Numbered from the stretch's first letter, positions 25,101 to 34,651 are shown. The stretch is DNA of 64,000 nt from Leptospiraceae bacterium (GCA_025059995.1 JANXCF010000001.1:248001-312000); one strand, 5' to 3'. The notes: generated by a model from the letters alone, not told the origin. Translations and numbers: made by a program.

Positions 25101-26554
25101 GACTGGGTTTTTAGGGTTTTGATCTTTTCGTCGATGTATCTGTGAACTTCATCAGGTGGAGCTTGACCTTTGGTTTCTTTCATCACTTGTCCAACTAAAA
25201 AGCCTTTTACTTTTTCTTTCCCATTTAGAATTTGTTGAACCTGTTCAGGGAATTGTTCGAAAATGCGATCGATCACTTGTTTTACATTATCAAAATCAAT
25301 TGGTTTATAGCCATATTTTTCGATTACTTCTTCAGTATCTAAGTTCTCTTCGTAAATGTGTTCGAAAACTTGCTTTGCTATTCTTTGTGTGATTTTTCCT
25401 TCATTAAGAAGTTTGATCAAAGTTCCCAAACGCTTAGGAGTGCAGGCAAATTTTTGGATGGGAATATCAAGTTTATTAATGACTCCCAAGACTTCATCTT
25501 TTACCCAGTTTGAGGATTTCTTGGCATCCCCAGAAACCTTCACAGTTTCTTCGAAATACTCAGCTATTTCTTTTTCTCGGGATAACACGATTGCATCGTA
25601 TTCTGGAAGTCCAAATTCTTTGATGTATCGATCTCGTTTTTGATCTGGGAGTTCTGGCATTTTCTTTCGGATTTCTTCTACCAGTTTTGGGCTTATCTCA
25701 AATACAGGTAGGTCTGGGTCTGGAAAGTATCGATAGTCTTCGGCATCTTCTTTGGTTCTCATTAAGCGTGTTTCTTTTTTGTCTGCGTCCCATAGGACTG
25801 TTGATTGAATGATTTTCCCCCCTGATTCTAAAACAGAAATTTGACGTTCAATTTCGTAATCAATCGCATTCCTTACAGCTTTAAAGGAGTTTAAATTTTT
25901 GATTTCTACTCTTGTTCCTAAAGGTTCATTGGGTCCTTTTCGAACGGAAACATTTGCATCACAACGTAAACTTCCTTCTTCCATGTTGGCATCAGAAATC
26001 CCCAGAGCTCGTATCATCCCTCTAAGGGTTTGTAAGAAATACCAGGCATCTTCACTACTACGAAGATCAGGTTCGGTAACAATTTCCAATAATGGAACAC
26101 CAGCACGATTCAAATCAACAAACGAAACAGCCCGTCCACCATAATAACTATGAAGTAACTTCCCTGCATCTTCTTCTATGTGAATTCTGTGGATGCGGAC
26201 ACGAACTACTTCTTGATTGGGTTTTTTAAATTCCACGATTCCATTTTTTGCGTAGGGTTGATCATACTGAGAAATTTGGTATCCTTTTGGTAAGTCAGCA
26301 TAAAAGTAATGTTTGCGATCAAACTTGGTGATTCTTGCTATTTCGCAGTTCATAGCTAAAGCTGCCATGATTGCCATTTCTAAAACTTCTTCATTCAAAA
26401 CAGGAAGACATCCAGGAAGCCCAAGAGTCACCGGACCTGCTAAGGTATTGGCGGGAGCTCCAAACTCATAAGGATCATTACAAAAGAGTTTTGTTTTTGT
26501 TTTAAGTTGGCAGTGGATTTCTAAGCCAATTACTGCTTCATAACTCATATTCAC
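25097..26554 (-). CDS. gatB: Aspartyl/glutamyl-tRNA amidotransferase subunit B
   Basis: 485 residues (GTG at 26554, or 483 from ATG 26548). GatB is the kinase/transferase subunit that turns Glu-tRNA(Gln) or Asp-tRNA(Asn) into the amidated form. Motifs GLEIHCQLKTKTKLFC, LGLPGCLPVLNE, YFYADLPKGYQISQ and the C-terminal tail domain VGQVMKETKGQAPP are all present. The companions gatA and gatC are not in the window. It is the first gene of a leftward run and overlaps the glycosyltransferase start by 4 bases. Confidence 0.96.
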   Translation of the reverse strand: MNMSYEAVIGLEIHCQLKTKTKLFCNDPYEFGAPANTLAGPVTLGLPGCLPVLNEEVLEMAIMAALAMNCEIARITKFDRKHYFYADLPKGYQISQYDQPYAKNGIVEFKKPNQEVVRVRIHRIHIEEDAGKLLHSYYGGRAVSFVDLNRAGVPLLEIVTEPDLRSSEDAWYFLQTLRGMIRALGISDANMEEGSLRCDANVSVRKGPNEPLGTRVEIKNLNSFKAVRNAIDYEIERQISVLESGGKIIQSTVLWDADKKETRLMRTKEDAEDYRYFPDPDLPVFEISPKLVEEIRKKMPELPDQKRDRYIKEFGLPEYDAIVLSREKEIAEYFEETVKVSGDAKKSSNWVKDEVLGVINKLDIPIQKFACTPKRLGTLIKLLNEGKITQRIAKQVFEHIYEENLDTEEVIEKYGYKPIDFDNVKQVIDRIFEQFPEQVQQILNGKEKVKGFLVGQVMKETKGQAPPDEVHRYIDEKIKTLKTQS

Positions 26555-26633
26555 GTTTTTTCCCTTGTGTTTCCTCTATCAACAAAAAAGAAATTGTAAA
26601 GATTTTGCGAACTTAAAAATAGATTTTGCTTTT

Positions 26634-27422
26634 ATGAAATTTCCCAAAATCATTTCTTTTGCGAATCAAAAAGGAGGTGTAGGAAAGACCACATCAGCTC
26701 TTCAGTTATCATTTCTTCTGAGTAAAAAAGACTTTCGTGTTTTGTTGGTTGATATTGATCCACAAGCAAATACAACTTCTATTTTTTTTGATGTTCACAC
26801 AATACCCATAGAAGAAACCATTTATACCGTTTTAAAAGAGCCGAGTGTTTTAAAAGATAATTTTATCCCCAAACAAACAAAATGGCAGAATCTTTCTATT
26901 TTACCATCAACGTTACAGCTCTCTGAGTTGGAACCCTCACTCATTGGCGCAATTGATGGTTTTTTTCGTTTGCAGGATGCATTTTCCCATATAAAAAATC
27001 ACTATGAATTCATAATCATTGATTGTCCTCCGAATTTAGGAATGCTAACCCTAAATGCTTTAATCACTTCGGATTATGTCATTATTCCCTTGCAAGCAGC
27101 GAAATTTTCTTTAGAAGGAATAAAAACCATCCTTCAAACCATAGAAACATTGAACACGAAGTTTCATTGCCATATCCAAGTTTTAGGTGCATTGATGACC
27201 ATGTTCAACGAAAGGACTACTATAGCGAAGACCATGTTAGAAGAAATGAAAAAATACTTATATCTTTTTAAAACCACGATTTCTCATAGTGTGATTGTAG
27301 AAGAATCCTACATTATGAAGGAACCCCTTTACACGTATGCGCCAAAATCAAAAGTTTTGAGTCAATACCAAACCTTTACTGAGGAAGTATTAAATGAAAT
27401 CCAAAAAAGAGAAGCTTACTAA
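26634..27422 (+). CDS. parA: ParA/Soj-family ATPase
   Basis: About 262 residues from ATG 26634; an upstream TTG-type start at 26565 would add a lysine-rich, unlikely extension. The deviant Walker A motif KGGVGKTT, the Walker A' motif DIDPQANTTS and the Walker B region DCPPNLGMLT are intact. ParA proteins bind DNA cooperatively with ATP and move chromosomes or place protein complexes. No parB gene is visible nearby, and instead two envelope-type genes follow, the first overlapping by 29 bases. It may be a positioning ATPase instead of the chromosomal Soj. Confidence 0.88.
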   Translation: MKFPKIISFANQKGGVGKTTSALQLSFLLSKKDFRVLLVDIDPQANTTSIFFDVHTIPIEETIYTVLKEPSVLKDNFIPKQTKWQNLSILPSTLQLSELEPSLIGAIDGFFRLQDAFSHIKNHYEFIIIDCPPNLGMLTLNALITSDYVIIPLQAAKFSLEGIKTILQTIETLNTKFHCHIQVLGALMTMFNERTTIAKTMLEEMKKYLYLFKTTISHSVIVEESYIMKEPLYTYAPKSKVLSQYQTFTEEVLNEIQKREAY

Positions 27423-28143
27423 AAAAGTTCAAGAAGAAGTTCAAAAGAATATAGGGAAAGAAACTCAGCCAACCTACAAAGAAGTATTACAAGAAATCCA
27501 GCAATCACCAACAGAACAAACTCAAACCTCAGAAGTAAAATCACACGAAATATCAGATCAGACACAAAAAAGAAATACTGACGAAAAAATCAAAAAAAAT
27601 CAAGACAAATCCAGCCAAAAAGAAAATTCGGAATATATGTCTACAAAACGGGATTCAATTTATAATGTTTCGTCAGATATTCGATTAGAAGATTACGTCG
27701 AAGAACCCCAGAAAAAAGATTTCGGACCTTATCTTCGCTATGTCCTTATTTTCTTAATTATTTTACTTTTGATATTTGGTCTTTGGAAGTTGGGAACTTG
27801 GCTATTTGCCCCTAAGTATTATTTATCTATTTCTAATACAGAAATCACCGATGAAAACTATAAAACTTTTATCAAAAATAAACAAATTCCTTTATATCCG
27901 GGACAGCTCATTCACATACGTTTTACTTATTTAGAACTGAAATCCAACTTTTATACAATACAAATTCTCAGAAAAGATGGAGCTGCTCTCAGCGAAGAAG
28001 CCACTTTTGGAAGAAAAATCCCAAGAACCGTAAATTATATTTACTATGCAGGAACGTTGGATCCCGGAAGTTATGTAGTGAGAGTGTTTGATGAAAATCG
28101 TGAGATCTTGATTGAAAGAGAAATTGAAGTTGTTTCACAATGA
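27394..28143 (+). CDS. Membrane protein with charged N-terminal tail, unknown function
   Basis: 249 residues. The first 105 or so are rich in Lys, Glu and Gln and probably disordered. One membrane segment (YVLIFLIILLLIFGLWKLGTWL) lies near residues 116-137, followed by about 110 residues with a beta-sandwich look. It starts within the end of the parA gene and its stop overlaps the next ATG, so the three genes are one operon. The disordered, charged tail faces the cytoplasm and could contact ParA or DNA. That is inference. Confidence 0.72.
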   Translation: MKSKKEKLTKKVQEEVQKNIGKETQPTYKEVLQEIQQSPTEQTQTSEVKSHEISDQTQKRNTDEKIKKNQDKSSQKENSEYMSTKRDSIYNVSSDIRLEDYVEEPQKKDFGPYLRYVLIFLIILLLIFGLWKLGTWLFAPKYYLSISNTEITDENYKTFIKNKQIPLYPGQLIHIRFTYLELKSNFYTIQILRKDGAALSEEATFGRKIPRTVNYIYYAGTLDPGSYVVRVFDENREILIEREIEVVSQ

Positions 28144-28718
28144 TAAAGAAATTTTATAATTTTTTTTTATTAATTCTTGTTATTTCGTGTGATCGATTAT
28201 ATTATCCTCCTAAACCTCATGGTGTGAATGAGAGAGCGGTTTTTAATTCGAAAACAAAAATGTGGGAATACAAGGATGAACAAAAAGAAATCGTATGGTA
28301 TGAGGATGGCAAAATTTTTCGTGAAGCACAAAAAAAGGGAGAGCTGTATCATGGAAAGTTTAAGCAATATTTTCGAAATGGAAAGGTATCTCAAGAAGGA
28401 ATATATGAAGAAGGGTATCGAGTGGGAACATGGTATTATTACTACCCAGATGGAAAATTTTATTTAATCATAAATTATCAAAAAGAACCAGTAAGTAATT
28501 TCTTCTTTTTGAATTCAACGACAGGAAATGAAAACGGTCTTTACAAACGTTTTTATCCTGGAGGTATCATAGAAGAAGAAGGATATTTTTTAGGGGGGAA
28601 ACTTCATGGGAAAAGGATTCGCTATCACAAAAATCAACAACTTCATTTTGTGATGGAATACGAGCAGGGTGTAGTAAAACGATATACAACATTTCATCAA
28701 AAATCAACCATGGATTGA
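28140..28718 (+). CDS. Lipoprotein with MORN-like repeats
   Basis: 192 residues. A short signal peptide ends in a lipobox (VISC, Cys 18). The mature part has MORN/YwqK-like repeats of the form G-x-F-K-Q-Y-F-R-N-G-K (HGKFKQYFRNGKVSQEG, then VGTWYYYYPDGKF, then KRFYPGGIIEEEG, then HGKRIRYHKN). Such repeats form beta-hairpin rods; no catalytic function is known for them. The lipoprotein should be anchored in the inner or outer membrane. It overlaps the previous gene by 4 bases and ends the parA operon. Confidence 0.75.
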   Translation: MIKKFYNFFLLILVISCDRLYYPPKPHGVNERAVFNSKTKMWEYKDEQKEIVWYEDGKIFREAQKKGELYHGKFKQYFRNGKVSQEGIYEEGYRVGTWYYYYPDGKFYLIINYQKEPVSNFFFLNSTTGNENGLYKRFYPGGIIEEEGYFLGGKLHGKRIRYHKNQQLHFVMEYEQGVVKRYTTFHQKSTMD

Positions 28719-28850
28719 ACTCCATAAGAAACGTAGAGGTTTCGGGAGTGGATTTTTTGAGAATTTGGATTTAGCGACATAAGACATAATTTGAGAAAAA
28801 GTTATATCATCAAAAAAATCATTAAAAAGGATAATATCAAATGGAATGAC

Positions 28851-29989
28851 TTAATTTCTTACAGAATGAGGAAAAATTTCACTTTTCACAACTCGAATAA
28901 AATTTATTTCATAAAGCGAGTTAGTATTTAAAAAAGCAATAAGATTTTTTGATAATGAGTAATAAAAACCTAAACTTAATCCATACCCAGTAGAGGGCAA
29001 GGAATATACCTCAAAATTATAGCCTAATATTGGTGTGGTTGGAAAAAAACTTTTTTTGATCAAATTAAAAGTGTTTAAAAAGTAATCAAAATTGAATGAT
29101 AAGATTAATTTTAAATTTTTCGATATAAGCCAATCAATCTTTAAACCAAACCAAAATGAAGTCTTTTCATTCTGAAAACGCCAATCAGATAATGCAAGAG
29201 ATGATATTTCAGTTCTTGGCTGCATTAGTGTTAATAATATTCTACTTAGAGAGTTGTAAGATAAATTAAGGTTTGAAGTTTCAAATTTTAACCTATAGCC
29301 AATGACACAAATCATCTCTACCAACAAAAACGTTTAAATAAAGATTGTAAATTTCGGTTTTATGATTATGTTTTATTGCAGTAAAATATGGATCAATATC
29401 TAAAGTTTCAATTTGGGCTGTAATGAAAGGTTCGAAAAACGTCAAGTTTTTTACTAACGGTTTTAACGAAAATGAAGTATAAGAAAAATAAATCGATACT
29501 TCATCAATATGTGTGAATAATTCCATGGAAACATGATCTGTTGTAGGATTTAAAAGTGTGCTGATGAGGCATGAATTTGTCGGATTCCTATCCCAATAGT
29601 TGAAATTAGAGAATAAAATGTGAGTAATTTTACCAAGGCAGATTTATAAGAACTCGGACCGGTTTCAAAAGAAATTCCAGAGTTTTGTCGTGAAATTAAA
29701 GGTTTTTTTGGGGGAACTAAAGTTGCTTGCTGTTTTTTTTCTTCTTTTCGTTTTCTTTCTAATTCTTCTTTCGATGGGGTATAACGAATTCTTTTGATGT
29801 CTTTTTTATCGAGGACGAGAACTTGTTTATTATCGAGTTCGACTTGGATTTTTTCTCTTGATTGATTGATGATTTTTCCTTCATAGACTTTTCCATTTTT
29901 CATTTTTTCATTTCGATGATTTCTGAACGTAGGGGAAAGGAAAATAACAAAAAGTTGAGAAATAATAAGTATCGTTTAGAATTTGATGT
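28851..29989 (-). pseudogene. Decayed copy A of a surface-protein-like gene
   Basis: This is a broken paralogue of the intact gene at 30251-31675. The start codon position reads ACA instead of ATG (29989), a small insertion after the signal peptide shifts the frame near 29900, and further shifts occur near 29540 and 29310. The pieces match the intact copy closely (GKIINQSREKIQVELDNKQV and SKEELERKRKEEKKQQ are nearly identical). It has one coiled repeat unit where the intact copy has more. The C-terminal barrel part is more diverged. Clearly nonfunctional as one protein. Confidence 0.8.
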
Positions 29990-30250
29990 GATTATTAATT
30001 TTTTGACATATAATAAAAGTCAATATATTTATAGAATATTTTTATAAAACAATATAATTTTTTTTATATAATTATAGATATTAGAGTTACTAATAGGAAA
30101 TATATAAGAGGATGCTTCATAGCAAGATGTTTATTCTAAGCAGAAAAGCGATGGAGTTTTTCCATGGATCAGTCATGAGCATAAAATTGATGGCAGAATG
30201 TTCTTTGTGTATTATTTTTATTTTGTCAATACTGATTGTTATGCTATTAC
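29990..30250. other. Duplicated upstream region of the surface-protein gene family
   Basis: About 120 bases here (TTTTTTGACATAT, TCAATAT, ACAATATAATTTTTTT, ATTAGAGTT and AATAGGAAATA in order) match the region just upstream of the intact copy (31680-31780) in sequence and order. So the duplication included the promoter region as well as the gene. The remaining 130 bases show no gene I would support; a 65-codon plus-strand frame at 30112 overlaps the neighbouring gene end. Confidence 0.6.
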
Positions 30251-31675
30251 TTAAAAATCGATCATTGATTGGACTCCAAAAGAAAAATTTAAGCTTTGAG
30301 AATCAATAAGTAATCTATTAGTGAAAAATTGAGAGATTTGATTAAAAACAATATCTTTGGCAAAATTTTCTAATTGAATAAACTGTCTAATCTGACCTCC
30401 ATTTTCCCTATAGATAAAACCATATAATTTATTATTAACATCAGTTATGATAGAAGTTTTAAAGGTTGAATTAAGATTAAGAAATACGACAAAGTTTTTA
30501 GAAGCGAAATACTGGAGCTCGATACCCAATCCCAATCCCAAAGTAAGCATATTTGAAACATCAAAATCATAACCAATCAAAGGTGAAGTTGAACCTAATT
30601 TGTTCTTGTTGAATGTGGAAAAACTTTCTCCAATTTCATAAGATATTAGGGTAATTATTTTAGAATTCTTCGATGTCAACCATTCAAGATTCACACCGGA
30701 CCATAAGGTAATGCTTCTATTTCGAAAACGCCAATTAGATCCTGTGAGTGTAGGATTTCGGTTTTGAGTTGATGAAAAGCTGATGCTGTCATTTGGTGAG
30801 ATAAGATTTGAATCTTCCATTTTTAATCCCAGCGGTATGCCAATAAAAAGAAAAGTATTTAGAAGCTCATTTTTATCAATTATGAAGTTAAGATAAAAAT
30901 TGAAAGTATTTGATATGGGGTTGGTTTTCCTTGCTGTAATAAAAGGGTCAATATCTAAATATTGCATATTTCCTGTGTATAAATATTCAGAAAGGATTAG
31001 ATTTTTAATTACGGGATTTAAAGAAAATGAAGTAAAAGAAAGGTAAAAAGATACTTCATCAATATGTGTAAATAGTTGCATTGAAATATGATTTGTGGAA
31101 GTATTCATGGGAGAACTAAGGAAAGATGTAAATTGACCACCTCCTAAGTTTTGAGCTACATAGAAAATCTGATAAGTTAAATATAAAGAATAAAAGTTCA
31201 ATAGATCGATAAAAGCATGCCGATAAGAACTCGGACCTATGCCAAAAGAAATTCCAAAGTTTTGTCGTGATATCAAAGGTTTTTTTGGGGGGACTAAAGC
31301 TGTTTGCTGTTTTTTTTCTTCTTTTCGTTTTCTTTCTAATTCTTCTTGTTGTCGTAAGAGTTCTTTTTGGCGTTCTTCTTTTCGTTTTCTTTCTAATTCT
31401 TCTTGTTGTCGTAGGAGTTCTTTTTGACGTTCTTCTTCTCTACGCTTTCTCTCTAATTCTTCTTTCGATGGGGTATAACGAATTTTTTTGATGTCTTTTT
31501 TATCGAGGACGAGAACTTGTTTATTATCGAGTTCAACTTGGATTTTTTCTCTTGTTTGATTGATGATTTTTCCTTCATAGATTTTTCCATTTTTCATTTC
31601 GATGATTTCAGAAAAAAGAGGGAATGAGAATAACATTAAATAAAAGAATAGCAAGTATAGTTTAGAATTTAACAT
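30251..31675 (-). CDS. Probable outer-membrane or periplasmic protein with coiled repeat region (intact copy B)
   Basis: 474 residues. A signal peptide (YLLFFYLMLFSFPLFSEI) is followed by a short domain that reads IIEMKNGKIYEGKIINQTRE, like the SH3-like repeat of spirochaetal envelope proteins. Residues about 68-125 form a charged helix with a 19-residue repeat (RQKELLRQQEELERKRKEE). The last 330 residues have an alternating, aromatic and Asn/Ser-rich pattern with ends such as SFGVQSMIDF, suggestive of a beta-barrel. The stop codon is at 30251, and the plus-strand frame there is a shadow. It is one of three tandem copies, the others decayed. Barrel and location are inference. Confidence 0.7.
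   Translation of the reverse strand: MLNSKLYLLFFYLMLFSFPLFSEIIEMKNGKIYEGKIINQTREKIQVELDNKQVLVLDKKDIKKIRYTPSKEELERKRREEERQKELLRQQEELERKRKEERQKELLRQQEELERKRKEEKKQQTALVPPKKPLISRQNFGISFGIGPSSYRHAFIDLLNFYSLYLTYQIFYVAQNLGGGQFTSFLSSPMNTSTNHISMQLFTHIDEVSFYLSFTSFSLNPVIKNLILSEYLYTGNMQYLDIDPFITARKTNPISNTFNFYLNFIIDKNELLNTFLFIGIPLGLKMEDSNLISPNDSISFSSTQNRNPTLTGSNWRFRNRSITLWSGVNLEWLTSKNSKIITLISYEIGESFSTFNKNKLGSTSPLIGYDFDVSNMLTLGLGLGIELQYFASKNFVVFLNLNSTFKTSIITDVNNKLYGFIYRENGGQIRQFIQLENFAKDIVFNQISQFFTNRLLIDSQSLNFSFGVQSMIDF
31318..31431. repeat. 57-bp tandem repeat inside the surface-protein gene
   Basis: Two nearly identical 57-base units (31318-31374 and 31375-31431), with a third partial, diverged unit to about 31470. 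Each codes 19 residues of heptad-like charged helix. The frame is kept by copy changes since 57 is a multiple of three. The decayed copy A has fewer units, showing that the number has changed during evolution. Confidence 0.8.
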
Positions 31676-32019
31676 AGTTACTAGTTTTTTGACATATGTT
31701 GAAGGTCAATATTTTTTTAAAACAATATAATTTTTTTATTTAATTACAGACATTAGAGTTGTGAATAGGAAATAGGAAGATATAGTAATTAAAAGATACC
31801 CATTATGATTTTTTATTAGTTTCAATCGATAAGACAAAAAATTAGTTCTTATCGAACTGCGAGGATTTCAACGAGAACGAAGAATATAGGAAATTGTTTT
31901 AATTTGTTTTTGTGCATCAAATATTATGAAACTTCAATATATTAATTTCTTAAGGTTATTTTTTTATTCAAAAGTCAATCAATAATTGTATTACAAAAGA
32001 ATTATTAGAGTTTCAATAG
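31676..32019. other. Intergenic stretch upstream of the intact surface-protein gene
   Basis: About 340 AT-rich bases. The first 100 contain the duplicated upstream block shared with copy A. The rest has no open frame of note and no recognisable RNA. A short TCGATAAGACAAAAAATTAG/CTTATCGA inverted pair near 31826-31856 could form a weak hairpin. Confidence 0.4.
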
Positions 32020-32190
32020 TCGATAAGCAAATTCTTAGGATAAATTTGAGGGAATTAATTTAAATCACTTGGTAAAATTTTCTAATTAATTACCATTCCG
32101 CTCCAACATTTAATATTTTTTTTGAATGGTGATTTTTCCTACGATGATTTTTCCATCTTTCATTTCGATTTTTCTGGATGGAGTCAAAAT
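32020..32190 (-). pseudogene. Third, internally deleted copy C of the surface-protein gene
   Basis: On the minus strand the N-terminal motif is recognisable as IEMKDGKIIVGKITIQKK (near 32110-32180), matching IEMKNGKIYEGKI of the intact gene. Directly after it, the bases AATTAGAAAATTTTACCAA (near 32075-32095) match the 3' end of the intact gene (AATTAGAAAATTTTGCCAA). The whole middle is gone. So this is a relic formed by a large internal deletion. Confidence 0.55.
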
Positions 32191-32375
32191 TTAGTGAATA
32201 AGCAAAAAAGGATATAAATTTAAATTTTGACATTTGGACTAACTACCAACAGTTAAAAAAATTTCAAATTCTTTTTCTTTATTAGTGTTTGGTTGGTTTT
32301 TTATTTGTTTTTTAGGCTTTAACTTTTTATTTCTTTGCTTGAGACTGAAGCCATTTTAGGTATTCTTAAATTTTC

Positions 32376-33092
32376 TTAAATTTGCACCATGATGTCTTTT
32401 AGAATTTGTTTGTTTAAATCGTTGGAAAGCACACGCCAACTAATTCCTTTAGGAGTGGCAAGCAAGGAACGACCTAAAAGTTTTTTCCCAAGAAATGAAC
32501 CAGTAGCATCGCAATTGACGATACTGATATCTAATTCTTTTGCGGGCTTGAGGTAGGTATCATTTTCGTATTGGAGTAGTGCTTCTTCATCTTTTCCTTC
32601 ATCAGGGTTAGCATTTGGATTGAAAATTAAGTGGATTTGATTATTTTTTAATTCTTCTATCAACTTTATGTTTTGTATTTCTTCCCCTATGAGGACACCA
32701 AATCGAATATTATTTAACATAAACATACCAATGTCACTACCAGCAGTAAAGAAAGATGTTTCTTCTTGATTTAAAAAACGCTTTTGGTACCAATCCACAA
32801 TATTTTCATCATATATAATTGGAGTGGAGTGATATAATTTACCCTCATGAACTTGTACGACACTTCCGCCTATGATGACGCCTTTGTAGGATTGACTAAG
32901 TTTTAAAAGCCAATCAACAGCATTCTGTGTTTTTTCTTTTAGCTCGAGGATTTGTTTTACATTTTGATCTGAATAAAAAAAAGATGGAAGAATAAGAAAA
33001 TCGGATCTTAAACTTGCCAACTTCTTAAAGGTTTGAAGATTCAGCCCTTCACTTAAATTTTTTTGGAAGAGAGAGATTTTTATTAATGGCAT
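32376..33092 (-). CDS. Nitrilase-superfamily homologue lacking catalytic residues
   Basis: 238 residues with the carbon-nitrogen hydrolase fold (FLILPSFF, then GVIIGGSVV and FGVLIGEEI, then LIFNPNANP). Active members use a Glu-Lys-Cys triad. Here the Glu of the DxxxxPE motif is Ser (LPSFF), and the position of the Cys is Glu (LIGEEIQN, normally xxICxDxxF). The Lys is kept (YQKRFL). Hydrolysis by the normal mechanism is therefore unlikely. A regulatory or binding role is possible. It is divergent from the EamA transporter gene with only 28 bases between starts. The fold is likely; loss of catalysis is seen in the sequence. Confidence 0.75.
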   Translation of the reverse strand: MPLIKISLFQKNLSEGLNLQTFKKLASLRSDFLILPSFFYSDQNVKQILELKEKTQNAVDWLLKLSQSYKGVIIGGSVVQVHEGKLYHSTPIIYDENIVDWYQKRFLNQEETSFFTAGSDIGMFMLNNIRFGVLIGEEIQNIKLIEELKNNQIHLIFNPNANPDEGKDEEALLQYENDTYLKPAKELDISIVNCDATGSFLGKKLLGRSLLATPKGISWRVLSNDLNKQILKDIMVQI

Positions 33093-33120
33093 AGATAAAA
33101 TATTTTTAAGAATTGAACTT

Positions 33121-34017
33121 GTGAGTCAATTCATTTATGATCTGAAGGATAAGAAAAGTATAAAGGGGATATTTTGGAATCTACTTAGTGCTCTGATGTT
33201 TTACTTTGCAACAGTTTTTGTCTACCTTGGACTTTCAATGGATGATCCTACCTCAAATGCTTATGTATATGCTTTTTATCGTTATTATGTGGGAAGCATT
33301 GTGTTTTTGTTTCTTTTAATTAAGAAAAATATCCGCCTTTCCTTTGAACTTCCCTTACCTGTTTTTATGAGAGGAATTACCAATGGCATCGCAGTGATCT
33401 TTTTTTACTTGGCGATTGAATGGGGAGAGACGGGACGAGCAAATGTTTTGAACATGACGTATCCTGCTTTTGTAGCATTGATTTCCGGTCCTTTGATCAG
33501 AGAATATCCTGATTTTCGCACCATTTTGAGTCTGATTTTGTGTATTATTGGAATTTTCTTTTATTTCATTGAACCTTTATTGAAGTTAGCTCACGAAATC
33601 CTGATTTCTGATATATTTGCTCTTTTGTCATCAATCACTGCAGCTTTTTCGATTGTGTCATTAAGAAGCTCTGCTAAGATTGCTCCAACAGAATATATAT
33701 TGTTTTGGATGTTTTTTTTAGGAGTTTTTATTACGCTTCCTTTTTGTTATAAAAATTTATTTTTACTTGATAAATCTGATTTAGTGTATCTTTTGGTATC
33801 AGCGGTTATGGGTGTGTTGGGTCAATGGTTTCTTACGATTTCTTATCGATACTTAGATGCCACAACGGGCAGTATTGTTTCAGGTTCAAGAATCCCAATC
33901 GCTTTGTTGTTCGGATTTTTCTTTCTTGGGGAACCATTTTCATTTTTTGCCTGGATGGGTGGTCTTTTGATTTTTACCAGCAACATCTTGATTGCTCTCA
34001 AACATGAGTTTAAGTAG
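33121..34017 (+). CDS. EamA/DMT-family transporter
   Basis: 298 residues with about ten hydrophobic segments arranged as two EamA repeats (one near residues 18-150, one near 160-290). Such proteins are drug/metabolite or amino-acid exporters, or nucleotide-sugar importers, of the inner membrane. The substrate cannot be told. The start is GTG at 33121. The next gene begins inside the last codons. The upstream divergent neighbour is the nitrilase homologue. Confidence 0.85.
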   Translation: MSQFIYDLKDKKSIKGIFWNLLSALMFYFATVFVYLGLSMDDPTSNAYVYAFYRYYVGSIVFLFLLIKKNIRLSFELPLPVFMRGITNGIAVIFFYLAIEWGETGRANVLNMTYPAFVALISGPLIREYPDFRTILSLILCIIGIFFYFIEPLLKLAHEILISDIFALLSSITAAFSIVSLRSSAKIAPTEYILFWMFFLGVFITLPFCYKNLFLLDKSDLVYLLVSAVMGVLGQWFLTISYRYLDATTGSIVSGSRIPIALLFGFFFLGEPFSFFAWMGGLLIFTSNILIALKHEFK

Positions 34018-34651
34018 CCTAGAGCAAGCCAGTCTAAATAAAATCGAAAATCGCATTTTATACATGGGTAAATTAGGACTTTTTGGAACATTAAAGGAAT
34101 TCTATTGTTGGTATCAATATTTGTTTAATGAGGCAGTTCCAATGCGCACTTTTCTAAAAATTTTCATGAAACTCATAAAATCAAAAGTGTTCATAAATTA
34201 TGATAACCTCAAACATGAATATATTTACAATTCGGAAATATTGTTTGGAAATTCTGTTGAGTTTACGTTTCCGATTGACTTAAAGTGTTCCCCCATTCAG
34301 TTTGTTCGTTCCCGTATGATATCGTTTTTAAAATCCCATAAAGTTCAAGAAGAACTCCTCTACGATATCATCATCGCATCGACAGAAGCAGTAGAAAATG
34401 CAGTCAAGTATTCCTCCCATGATGAGATTTACATAAAATATTATATCGAAAATAAAACCTTCTATGTAGAAATTCGAAATCATTATGAAATTCCAGAAAT
34501 TCAGAAAGATATTAAGCGAGGGAAATACGATAGCTCTCTAACATTAATGCGGGGTATGTTAGTAATGTCAAAACTATTCGACGAAATTGATTTCGATAGA
34601 ATAGAAGATAAAAAAATAGCAATTTTTCGAGCTTCAAAAAAATTAAAATGA
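34004..34651 (+). CDS. Anti-sigma-factor-type ATP-binding protein (RsbW/SpoIIAB-like)
   Basis: About 215 residues from ATG 34004; a TTG at 33992 adds four residues. The C-terminal 130 residues form a histidine-kinase-like ATPase domain with the N-box [11 protein letters not shown] near residue 127 and a G2-like [13 protein letters not shown] near residue 185. The N-terminal 80 residues are unknown. Proteins of this kind phosphorylate anti-sigma antagonists or hold sigma factors or other targets in check. No antagonist or sigma gene is adjacent. It overlaps the transporter end by 14 bases and the uvrB start by 4 bases. Confidence 0.72.
   Translation: MSLSSLEQASLNKIENRILYMGKLGLFGTLKEFYCWYQYLFNEAVPMRTFLKIFMKLIKSKVFINYDNLKHEYIYNSEILFGNSVEFTFPIDLKCSPIQFVRSRMISFLKSHKVQEELLYDIIIASTEAVENAVKYSSHDEIYIKYYIENKTFYVEIRNHYEIPEIQKDIKRGKYDSSLTLMRGMLVMSKLFDEIDFDRIEDKKIAIFRASKKLK

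Noticed and set aside
30112-30309. 65-codon plus-strand frame with a hydrophobic stretch
   Set aside because: It runs into the end of the intact surface-protein gene on the other strand, has no ribosome-binding site and no family features.
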